The notes beneath the pieces were generated by a model. The model ran no database searches. It had not been told where the DNA came from and saw only the letters and a program-made list of their open reading frames with translations. This document shows, one piece after another, positions 1 to 5,727 of a DNA stretch of 8,194 nt. The position numbers were made by a program, and so were the translations under genes. This DNA is from Desulfuromonas sp. SDB. Lineage in GTDB: Bacteria; SDB-A. The first letter of the stretch is position 1; the number at the start of each line of letters is the position of its first letter. The stretch spans positions 1-8,194 of the forward strand of contig LKUE01000323.1 of assembly GCA_001412365.1 (NCBI GenBank). Direction: 5' to 3'.

Positions 1-519
1 GATGATCTGATCAATATAAAAAAAAGAAAATATCCGGATACATTTCAACTACAGTTTTCCATCCATACTACCGATGAGGAAATCCGGGACTGGCTGATCC
101 CGGTTAAGAAATGGTCTTTTGATCAGATAGCTGAATATGGGCAGGAATTTTACAACTCCGGAGGTAAGAAAATTACATTGAACTTTGCCTTAGCTGAACA
201 ACTACCGGTGGAACCGGATATTTTAGTTAAATACTTCTCTCCACAGTTTTTCATAATCAAAGTGACTCCATTGAATCCGACCTGTCAGGTGAAGAAGAAC
301 AAAATGAATTCATTGTTGCCCCATCCTCGAGGATATGAAAAAGTAGATCAGCTTCGGCAAAATGGTTATGAAGTAATTGTAAGTATTGGTGAATATGAAG
401 AAAATCAAATTGGAAGTAACTGCGGACAGTATTTGACCACATATTTAAATCATAAAATTCCGGTGGATAATGCCTACACTTATGACCTGGTGGTCCAGCC
501 ATACAATGAGGGAGAATGA
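1..519 (+). CDS. RlmN/Cfr-like radical SAM protein, C-terminal part (5' end outside window)
   Basis: The reading frame is open from the first base, so only the last 172 codons are visible. The segment 'SIHTTDEEIRDWLIP' (about residues 20-34 of the fragment) matches the S-L-H-A...R...-P stretch of RlmN, the 23S rRNA/tRNA adenine C2-methyltransferase. 'KVTPLNPT' (about 90-97) matches the N-L-I-P-x-N-P strand, and 'GSNCGQYL' (about 138-145) matches A-C-G-Q-L. The cysteine there (codon at 421-423) corresponds to the RlmN cysteine that carries the transferred methyl group. The usual R-x-x-R-G-x-D-I motif before that cysteine is absent, and the G-V-N-D turn is not recognisable, so this is probably a paralogous family rather than housekeeping RlmN. 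The CX3CX2C cluster motif must lie upstream. TTG at 178 is an internal codon, not the start. The family call is firm; the substrate is unknown. Confidence 0.8.
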   Translation, partial: DDLINIKKRKYPDTFQLQFSIHTTDEEIRDWLIPVKKWSFDQIAEYGQEFYNSGGKKITLNFALAEQLPVEPDILVKYFSPQFFIIKVTPLNPTCQVKKNKMNSLLPHPRGYEKVDQLRQNGYEVIVSIGEYEENQIGSNCGQYLTTYLNHKIPVDNAYTYDLVVQPYNEGE

Positions 520-604
520 TTTACCTGATTTTTAATATCCCTGAAAATCTCATTTTTTAAGCATTAAAATTAATAGCAACAAGTAAAACAGAAATTTTTC
601 TTTA

Positions 605-625
605 CAGGCAATGTGTTATTGCCTG
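605..625. repeat. perfect 8-bp inverted repeat, candidate operator or hairpin
   Basis: CAGGCAAT (605-612) and ATTGCCTG (618-625) are exact reverse complements around the 5-nt spacer GTGTT. The element lies in the 198-bp gap between the RlmN-like gene and the barrel gene. No T-run follows on either strand, so it does not look like an intrinsic terminator. A TATAAA box follows at 631-636. A regulator-binding site or an RNA hairpin are both possible. The rest of the gap (520-717) is A/T-rich and shows no gene. Confidence 0.45.
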
Positions 626-706
626 AATAGTATAAAATTGATGAGAACAATTACTTATTGACTTTAAATTAAAAAAAAAGAGAATTATACTACTGTAGAC
701 CTAAAT

Positions 707-713
707 GAGGAGG
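707..713 (+). promoter_or_regulatory. strong Shine-Dalgarno site of the barrel gene
   Basis: GAGGAGG lies 4 nt before the ATG at 718 and is the best match to the anti-Shine-Dalgarno sequence in the window. It fixes the start of the downstream gene and suggests efficient translation. Confidence 0.75.
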
Positions 714-717
714 TCCC

Positions 718-1353
718 ATGAATAAAGTTATAATAACTTCAATAACTGGGTTAGGATTATGGTTGATATGTTCAACGTCCTTATTTTCAGAACCGCACCG
801 GAGGGGATTTATTCTAAATTTTGGAATGGGTACAGGTTACACTCATATTTATTCCAAAACAGGGGATAGAGTGAGATACGACGATGAACTTGCACTGGGT
901 TCAGATTTTCGAATAGGGTGGGCTCCTACTGATCAGTATCAACTGTACTATACTCACAAGTTGACATTGTTTGATTTAGATGACTTGTTCAGAAAGTCAG
1001 AAGAATTGCAGGAAGAAAATCCCTTTGCCTTTTTAATCTTGCCCTTCTTGCCTTTTGCCTATTCTCATAACTGTGCCGGATTAGGAATGACCTATTTTTT
1101 TAAACCTCAAGCCCCTTCTTTTTATGTTGATGGAGGATTTGGAATGACCATATTTCCCAACCGGCAGATTGAAGAAGTTCAAGCAGGCGGATCAGTATTT
1201 TGGGGAGGGGGATATGAAATTACCCCTCATTTGACTCTTGGCTGCGAAATGATGTGGGGATTTGCCAGTGATGATGATCAATACAGCAATGAAGAACGGA
1301 CTACTTCCAATGCTTTTTCAGCTATTGTAACCATAAATTTCCTGTTATATTAA
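718..1353 (+). CDS. small predicted outer-membrane beta-barrel protein, function unknown
   Basis: This 211-residue protein begins with a lysine and a hydrophobic stretch (about residues 4-23), which looks like a signal peptide with cleavage near the S-E-P at about 24-26. A cysteine lies in this stretch, but the preceding residues (W-L-I-C) do not make a proper lipobox. The mature part alternates short amphipathic, glycine- and aromatic-rich strands, such as 'FILNFGMGTGYTHIY', 'FYVDGGFGMTIFP' and 'VFWGGGYEITPHLTLG'. It ends in strand-like 'SAIVTINFLLY' with a terminal tyrosine, as in the last strand of many outer-membrane barrels. Its size would suit an 8-stranded OmpA/OmpW-type barrel. I do not recognise a specific family. 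It is first in a row with the DnaK-fragment gene (59-nt gap) and the kinase gene. The start is set by the GAGGAGG site. Role could be a porin-like or structural surface protein. Confidence 0.75.
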   Translation: MNKVIITSITGLGLWLICSTSLFSEPHRRGFILNFGMGTGYTHIYSKTGDRVRYDDELALGSDFRIGWAPTDQYQLYYTHKLTLFDLDDLFRKSEELQEENPFAFLILPFLPFAYSHNCAGLGMTYFFKPQAPSFYVDGGFGMTIFPNRQIEEVQAGGSVFWGGGYEITPHLTLGCEMMWGFASDDDQYSNEERTTSNAFSAIVTINFLLY

Positions 1354-1412
1354 TATTCAAAATTTTTTTACTTTTAAAATTAAAGAAAATTTTTTAATCA
1401 AGGAGAGGTATT

Positions 1413-1673
1413 TTGCCCCACAATATAAATGATTTAAATGAGATGGAAAACAAGATGGTTTTTATTTTATTGGATAGGTTTCAACAAAAAGAAAAAATAG
1501 ATTTGAGCAATGATCAGATGGCGATGATGAGAATAATTGATATTGTCAGGAAATTATCTTCAAAATTAAATGATGATGGGAAAATTTTATTTGAACTTCC
1601 TTTTATAACTGCAGATAAAAACGGTCCAAAACATTTAAAGGAATTAATTACCGCTGATCAAGTTTTAGCCTGA
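1413..1673 (+). CDS. stand-alone DnaK/Hsp70 subdomain IIB mini-protein
   Basis: This 86-residue protein aligns without gaps to the part of DnaK that forms subdomain IIB of the nucleotide-binding domain (roughly E. coli DnaK 225-305, from memory). Landmarks are I-D-L at 29-31, N-D-x-x-A-M at 33-38, L-P-F-I-T-A-D at 62-68 and G-P-K-H-L at 71-75. Nothing else of Hsp70 is present: there are no phosphate loops, no lobe I, no substrate-binding domain and no DnaK remnant in the flanks. Positions matching the DnaK adenine-contacting residues E267, K270 and S274 are Arg46, Ser49 and Asn53, so nucleotide binding is unlikely. The start is TTG at 1413, placed 4 nt after AGGAGAGG (1401-1408); ATG at 1443 is an alternative. 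IIB is the lobe that GrpE grips in DnaK, so a GrpE- or chaperone-interacting role is possible but is inference. A decaying dnaK duplicate is the alternative, although the intact frame and good ribosome site argue against it. Confidence 0.75.
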   Translation: MPHNINDLNEMENKMVFILLDRFQQKEKIDLSNDQMAMMRIIDIVRKLSSKLNDDGKILFELPFITADKNGPKHLKELITADQVLA

Positions 1674-1686
1674 CCTTGTTATCATT

Positions 1687-2349
1687 TTGACCCGATCAAA
1701 TTTAATTCAGACAATTGCAGACACCATTAGTAAAAATTACAATAATCGTCAGTTAATTGTAGCTGTTGACGGTGTGGATGCTTCCGGGAAAACATATCTG
1801 GCTGATGAATTAGTTAAACCGTTAAGCCAGAGAAAATTCGAGGTTTTAAGAGCATCTATTGACGGTTTTCATAATCCCGCAGCAGTAAGGTACCAAATGG
1901 GTAAAGATTCAGCAGAAGGATTTTACCGCTGTTCATTTAATTATTCTGAGTTAACCGCTAAATTATTAAAACCTTTCATCCAGGGAAATAAAGTAGTAAC
2001 TTCGATTTATAACTTCATTGAAGATCATCCGGTAAAATCTCCTGAGATTACAGTAAATTCTGGTATGATATTAATTTTTGATGGCATTTTCCTGCATAGA
2101 AAGGAAATCTGCGGTTTTTGGGATATTTCCATTTGGCTGAAAGTTGATTTTAAGACAGTTCTAAACAGAGTTGTTAAAAGGGATGGTTATTTGCTTGGAG
2201 GAGAACAAGAAATTAAGAAAAAATATTTAAACAAGTATTTGCCTGGGCAGAATTTATATATTGAACAAAGAAATCCTGAAAATATTGCTGATTTGGTCAT
2301 AGATAATAATGACTTTATACATCCAAAGTTGGTGGCAAGCAGGATTTAA
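1687..2349 (+). CDS. uridine-kinase-like P-loop kinase
   Basis: The protein has 220 residues and a Walker A motif G-V-D-A-S-G-K-T at 29-36. It also has a uridine-kinase-type motif 'SIDGFHNPAAVRYQMG' at 57-72, continuing into K-D-S-x-E-G-F-Y at 73-80. A hydrophobic strand ends in D-G (132-133), followed by 'IFLHR'. This matches the bacterial 'uridine kinase family' proteins that carry D-G-F-H-N-P and D-G-x-F-L-H-R. These resemble Udk/phosphoribulokinase and are expected to move a phosphate from a nucleoside triphosphate to a small substrate in the cytoplasm. The real substrate is not established from sequence. An in-frame TAG at 1666-1668 and the lack of ATG or GTG leave TTG 1687 as the only reasonable start. 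It has no visible Shine-Dalgarno site and lies 13 nt after the DnaK-fragment stop, which suggests translation coupled to that gene. Confidence 0.82.
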   Translation: MTRSNLIQTIADTISKNYNNRQLIVAVDGVDASGKTYLADELVKPLSQRKFEVLRASIDGFHNPAAVRYQMGKDSAEGFYRCSFNYSELTAKLLKPFIQGNKVVTSIYNFIEDHPVKSPEITVNSGMILIFDGIFLHRKEICGFWDISIWLKVDFKTVLNRVVKRDGYLLGGEQEIKKKYLNKYLPGQNLYIEQRNPENIADLVIDNNDFIHPKLVASRI

Positions 2350-2371
2350 TATAGCTTGAATTCATAAAAGA

Positions 2372-2403
2372 AAGAAGGACTCAATCATGATTGAGTCCTT
2401 CTT
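2372..2403. terminator. perfect 32-nt palindrome, bidirectional intrinsic terminator
   Basis: The two 16-nt halves (2372-2387 and 2388-2403) are exact reverse complements. The stem carries the core GGACTCAAT and an A-rich upstream/T-rich downstream pattern on both strands. It sits between the convergent kinase gene (ends 2349) and TonB-family gene (ends 2417), so it can stop transcription from both sides. Confidence 0.85.
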
Positions 2404-2416
2404 ATATCGGATTGAA

Positions 2417-3064
2417 CTAGTTAAGTTTAAAATTTACCGGAAATACTATTTTAACCCTAACCGGTCTTCCCGCGCTTTCTGCCGGCTTAAATCTGCAGTT
2501 TAATCCTGCTTGTATAGCATTGTCGTTAAAAATCGGATTGGTGGAATTTATAACCTCAGCCCGGTTTACGGTGCCGTCAATATCTACATAGAGATATAAA
2601 ATGACCGTGCCCTCCATTCCGCCATTCAAGGCGGCAGTAGGATATTCCGGTTCTTCTAAAAATATGGGCTGAGGGGGGATTTCGTAAGTTTCCACATATT
2701 CACTGGAAACATCTACAGTATCTTCAGGAATCAATGAGGTTGTATCCACGGAGAATATGCTGTCGTAAATGCTTGAAATCATGGTGTCACCGCTATCGGA
2801 TATTACAATATCTCCTGAATTATTCAGGGGATCTTCAATTAAATTATCAGTGCGATGAATTTCATGAATTACTTCATCAATGGTCTGGAAGTCCACCAGC
2901 AGATTAATATCCTGTTGATAGGTAGATCTGTTAATGTGGTCAGCAGGTTGATATTGAGAAATATTAGGTTCAGGTATAGCTACCAGCGCCGCAATGTGGA
3001 CAAATAATGCTGCTATAAATCCGATCTTCAGGGGAATATTTGAGTGAATTTTCAAATCTTTCAT
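2417..3064 (-). CDS. TonB-family energy-transducing protein
   Basis: The 215-residue protein has one N-terminal membrane segment (about residues 11-28) after a short basic start, as in TonB, a linker (about 30-130), and a TonB C-terminal domain. That domain begins at 'EPEYPTAALNGGMEGTV' and contains V-D-I-D-G-T-V, 'FKPAESAGRPVRV' and a final 'PVNFKL' strand. TonB couples the proton motive force, through ExbB/ExbD, to outer-membrane receptors. No exbB, exbD or receptor gene lies in this window. The linker is rich in Asp, Ser, Thr and Ile and is acidic. It is not the Pro/Lys-rich spacer of classical TonB, so a paralogue with a special partner is possible. The start is ATG at 3064, supported by GGAGGTG on the reverse strand (3070-3076), 5 nt upstream. 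It is transcribed divergently from the glycosyltransferase gene. Confidence 0.85.
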   Translation of the reverse strand: MKDLKIHSNIPLKIGFIAALFVHIAALVAIPEPNISQYQPADHINRSTYQQDINLLVDFQTIDEVIHEIHRTDNLIEDPLNNSGDIVISDSGDTMISSIYDSIFSVDTTSLIPEDTVDVSSEYVETYEIPPQPIFLEEPEYPTAALNGGMEGTVILYLYVDIDGTVNRAEVINSTNPIFNDNAIQAGLNCRFKPAESAGRPVRVKIVFPVNFKLN

Positions 3065-3100
3065 TTTTTCACCTCCGGTTATTCTTCAACTATAATTACT

Positions 3101-3116
3101 ATTTAAAGGTTTAAAT
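3101..3116. promoter_or_regulatory. operator-like inverted repeat in the divergent intergenic region
   Basis: ATTTAAA (3101-3107) and TTTAAAT (3110-3116) are exact reverse complements separated by GG. The repeat lies between the divergent TonB-family and glycosyltransferase genes (3065-3178). A TATAAA box (3140-3145, + strand) and a TATAGT box (3089-3094, - strand) flank it, but neither has a convincing -35 partner. It could be a shared operator. It is all A/T apart from the centre, so chance is a real alternative. Confidence 0.25.
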
Positions 3117-3178
3117 TATTCCTTTTATTCAAGTTTTATTATAAAATTCCATTTTATTTCCAATATCATTAATTATTT

Positions 3179-4708
3179 ATGAATTGCTTAGAGAAAAAGA
3201 AATCCAATATAATCAACCGTATCTGGTTTATTCCTGCATGTTTTGCCCTGATTAAGTTTGTTTTTCATCTCCCCCTTCTACCCAATTACGGATTTCACCA
3301 TGATGAACTCTATTTTCTTGCCTGCGGCAATCATTTTTCCTTTGGCTATGTTGATCATCCACCTTTAGTTCCTTGGTTAGCCCGTTTTTCCTTGGAGTTA
3401 TTTGGTCATTCCCTTATCGGATTAAGAATATTGGCATTAATAAGTGTCACTTCAGCGTTAATTATTGTAGGAATAACTGTTTGGCGCATGGGGGGTAGGA
3501 AATATGCCCAGGGATTAACCTGCTTGTTGATGTTGTTCACTCCGGTTTATCTGCGTATTGCAAACCTTTTCTGCATTACCTCATTTGAACTTCTGGTTTG
3601 GTGTCTGATTTTCCTGGTAGCGGTGGAGATAATTAATAAAAGTAAATTCTACTTGTGGATAATATTAGGGATATTAATTGGCATTGGTTTGCTGATAAAA
3701 TTTTCTATTTTATTCTTGATATTCGGATTATTAGCGGGAATGATTATTACCCCGTTTCGAAAATATTTTAAATCCCCTCACTTTTATACTGCATTAGCTA
3801 TAGCTGTAGTTATATTCCTTCCCAATCTTATCTGGCAGATAATCCATGGCTGGCCAACTTTAATGTTCATGGTAAATTTAAATAAATATGTAATGGATGA
3901 TATTTCCAGGTTTCAGTTTATTTTAGGTCAGTTTTTATACATTAACCCCTTTTTTAGTGTTATGTGGATAGCTGGTTTAATATATCTGTTTTACTACCGT
4001 AAAAAGAAATATCAAATTTTTTCCTGGACTTGGATTTCCATGTTTTTATTGTTGTTAATTGCTAAAAGCAAAATTTACTATCTGTCTTCTTCATATCCCA
4101 TTCTTTTTGCCGGAGGTGGGATAGCGGTAGTTAACTGGACTGTTAACCGTGGGAAAAAATGGATCTACTATATTGTAGCTGGTTTTTTGTTTATTGGAGG
4201 AATATTGTTTGCTCCAATATCAGTGCCCCTATTGCCTATAGCTACATTGGACAAATATGTCCGGATAGTTACTGCTAACAAATTTGAAAATATTTACGAA
4301 GTCACCGGAGATCTGCGGGGTATGTTTGGTTGGGAGGAAAGGGTGTATGCAGTTTCAGAGGTGTATAATAGTCTATCGGAAAGGGACAAGGAAAGAACTG
4401 CTATTTTTGCATTGGGTTATGGAAATGCCGGAGCAATTGATTACTTTGGACCGGAATACGGACTTCCCAAAGCTTATTCTGTGAACATGACCTATTGGAT
4501 GTGGGGTTATCCTGAAGATGATGATGATATCTTTATTGGGGTGGGATACTCAGAGGAAACAATGAAATCAATATTTGAGGAAGTTTCAGTGGTTCAGGAG
4601 GTAAATTTAAAAAATGTGAATCCCTGGGAGACACCGTTTATAGTGACCATATGCCGAAAACCTCTTTATTCTTATAAAGATATCTGGGAAAGTCACCGCC
4701 CCTGGTGA
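3179..4708 (+). CDS. GT39/ArnT-like integral membrane glycosyltransferase (PMT_2 type)
   Basis: The protein has 509 residues and about ten hydrophobic membrane segments in the first ~360, then a soluble C-terminal part. Just after the first segment comes the loop 'YGFHHDELYFLACG' (37-50) with D42-E43, then D-H-P-P-L at 59-63. This is the first-loop acidic motif and H/Q-P-P-L motif typical of GT-C enzymes of the dolichyl-phosphate-mannose protein mannosyltransferase/ArnT class. Such enzymes take a sugar from a polyprenyl-phosphate carrier and attach it to a lipid or protein on the outer face of the inner membrane. Donor and acceptor cannot be told from sequence. The C-terminal domain ('GDLRGMFGWEE', 'YFGPEYGLP') resembles that of bacterial homologues. 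In-frame TAA at 3170-3172 leaves ATG 3179 as the only plausible start. No Shine-Dalgarno site is visible, which is unusual among its neighbours. Confidence 0.85.
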   Translation: MNCLEKKKSNIINRIWFIPACFALIKFVFHLPLLPNYGFHHDELYFLACGNHFSFGYVDHPPLVPWLARFSLELFGHSLIGLRILALISVTSALIIVGITVWRMGGRKYAQGLTCLLMLFTPVYLRIANLFCITSFELLVWCLIFLVAVEIINKSKFYLWIILGILIGIGLLIKFSILFLIFGLLAGMIITPFRKYFKSPHFYTALAIAVVIFLPNLIWQIIHGWPTLMFMVNLNKYVMDDISRFQFILGQFLYINPFFSVMWIAGLIYLFYYRKKKYQIFSWTWISMFLLLLIAKSKIYYLSSSYPILFAGGGIAVVNWTVNRGKKWIYYIVAGFLFIGGILFAPISVPLLPIATLDKYVRIVTANKFENIYEVTGDLRGMFGWEERVYAVSEVYNSLSERDKERTAIFALGYGNAGAIDYFGPEYGLPKAYSVNMTYWMWGYPEDDDDIFIGVGYSEETMKSIFEEVSVVQEVNLKNVNPWETPFIVTICRKPLYSYKDIWESHRPW

Positions 4709-4745
4709 GTATTTAAAAACATTTCTTTTATTTCCAATTGCAATT

Positions 4746-4751
4746 TATAAT
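4746..4751 (+). promoter_or_regulatory. candidate -10 box for the 4781-7777 operon
   Basis: TATAAT is an exact sigma-70 type -10 consensus, 30 nt before the ATG at 4781. The matching -35 position (TTCTTT, 4723-4728, 17-nt spacer) is weak. The Shine-Dalgarno run AAGGGGG follows at 4770-4776. This is the only near-perfect -10 box in front of the operon. The group may use other promoter rules if it belongs to the FCB assemblage. Confidence 0.4.
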
Positions 4752-4780
4752 AATAGCAAAATAACTCTCAAGGGGGAAAT

Positions 4781-5239
4781 ATGTATCCTCTTTTTCTATT
4801 TTGTCTGGCAGTAATTCTAGGATTAGTGCAGTTCTTGTTGTTGCATAAACCATTATTTTCATCATTTCTCCTCGCTTTTATTGTCTGCAATATTGGTCTT
4901 CAGGGTATTTATGCGTTTATGGGACACTTTTTCCGATCTGATGAAACCGCCAGGAATATCGGCTGGCCCACCGGCAACCTTTTCCAGAAGGAAATTGCCT
5001 TTACCAATCTTAGTCTGGGAGTCATCGGAATAATGAGTATATGGTTCAGGGGAAATTTCTGGTTGGCTACTATTATTGCCCGTTCTGTATTTCTGTGGGG
5101 ATGCAGCTACATCCATTTTATGGATTTAAAAAGAAATAAAAATGTCCAGGTATTCAATGCTGGACCGGTGTTGTATTTTGATTTTTTCTTTCCCTTTATC
5201 CTGATAGGCTTTTACATTCTTCAATTGATTTATGGGTAA
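4781..5239 (+). CDS. DUF6790-like small integral membrane protein
   Basis: The 152-residue protein has four hydrophobic segments (roughly 3-22, 26-48, 72-112 in two passes, and 128-150). Its conserved centre 'NIGWPTGNLFQKE' (59-71), followed by N-L-x-L-G-V-I-G-I, fits the DUF6790 family as I remember it (I-G-W-x-x-G-S-P-F-Q-x-E). The function of this family is not known to me. The start ATG has AAGGGGG 4 nt upstream. It is the first gene of the packed operon and its end overlaps the methyltransferase-like gene by 8 nt (ATGGGTAA), so the two products are probably made together and may act together in the membrane. Confidence 0.68.
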   Translation: MYPLFLFCLAVILGLVQFLLLHKPLFSSFLLAFIVCNIGLQGIYAFMGHFFRSDETARNIGWPTGNLFQKEIAFTNLSLGVIGIMSIWFRGNFWLATIIARSVFLWGCSYIHFMDLKRNKNVQVFNAGPVLYFDFFFPFILIGFYILQLIYG

Positions 5240-5702
5240 AAATAAAAAGATAAAAATTTTTGAAATTTTAGCCTTTCCTCCCTTTCATTTCTTTTTTGCA
5301 GTGATTTTGTCCTTAATCAGTTTATTTATTAAATCATTTGGTCAGGTAGATATTTTCCCATTTAATCTTTTAGGAATTATATTGATAACCGGCGGAATGT
5401 ATATTTTCATCTATTATTCCTGGGTATTTAAAAAATTTAACACTACCTTGAAATTTGAGTATGCCAATCAACTTTATACACAAGGTTTTTTCAGATACAG
5501 CCGGAATCCCATGTACCTGGGAGGATTAATCTCTTTACTGGGGTTTTCTGTATTAGCAGGAAGTTTGTTTTCTTTCATCGGAGTTATGTGGTTTTTTGTC
5601 ACCATGAATTTCATTGCCATCCCCCTGGAAGAGAGTATGCTGGAGGAGAAATTTCCCGGTCAGTATTCTGCCTATAAATCAAGAGTGCGAAGATGGTTTT
5701 AA
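5232..5702 (+). CDS. isoprenylcysteine/phospholipid methyltransferase-like membrane protein
   Basis: The 156-residue protein has membrane segments at about 15-34, 42-62 and 94-130. It carries the signature of the ICMT/PEMT superfamily: G-x-F-R-Y-S-R-N-P-M-Y-L-G-G at 85-98, and near the C-terminus E133-E134, L-E-E-K-F-x-x-x-Y at 137-145 and V-R-R-W at 152-155. These residues form the SAM-binding site of integral membrane methyltransferases. In bacteria, members methylate lipids or small acids, but the substrate here is unknown. Its ATG overlaps the end of the DUF6790-like gene by 8 nt and has no Shine-Dalgarno site of its own, so translation is likely coupled. The frame ends just before the A/U hairpin that precedes the radical SAM gene. 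Confidence 0.82.
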   Translation: MGKNKKIKIFEILAFPPFHFFFAVILSLISLFIKSFGQVDIFPFNLLGIILITGGMYIFIYYSWVFKKFNTTLKFEYANQLYTQGFFRYSRNPMYLGGLISLLGFSVLAGSLFSFIGVMWFFVTMNFIAIPLEESMLEEKFPGQYSAYKSRVRRWF

Positions 5703-5727
5703 TTATTAATAAGGAGATTATTAATAA
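5703..5727 (+). promoter_or_regulatory. all-A/U hairpin with the ribosome binding site in its loop
   Basis: TTATTAATAA occurs at 5703-5712 and again at 5718-5727. Each copy is itself a palindrome, so the two also pair with each other. They form a 10-bp A/U stem whose 5-nt loop is GGAGA (5713-5717), the Shine-Dalgarno core of the radical SAM gene. The element begins immediately after the stop codon of the preceding gene. It could present or mask the ribosome site, or be two adjacent binding sites for a protein on DNA. Function is inference. Confidence 0.4.

Noticed and set aside
178-180. TTG 178 as start of a separate small gene
   Set aside because: The frame is open from base 1 and the upstream residues match RlmN, so this is an internal codon.
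257-502. Reverse-strand and out-of-frame open stretches, e.g. 257-502, 4862-5116, 6271-6465 (reverse) and 4284-4484 (forward)
   Set aside because: They lie wholly inside well-supported genes on other frames, have no recognisable domains and are shadows.
658-691. TTGACT (658-663) and TATACT (686-691) as a sigma-70 promoter for the barrel gene
   Set aside because: The spacer is 22 nt, well beyond the usual 16-18, so I do not call it as a promoter.
766-774. Lipoprotein signal in the barrel gene (cysteine near residue 18)
   Set aside because: The residues before the cysteine (W-L-I) lack the small residue required at -1, so a plain signal peptide is more likely.
1359-1395. Two AAAATTTTTT tracts (1359-1369, 1386-1395) as a terminator or bent-DNA element
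   Set aside because: There is no G/C stem for a terminator, and their 27-nt spacing is not a whole number of helical turns. Likely just A/T-rich spacer.
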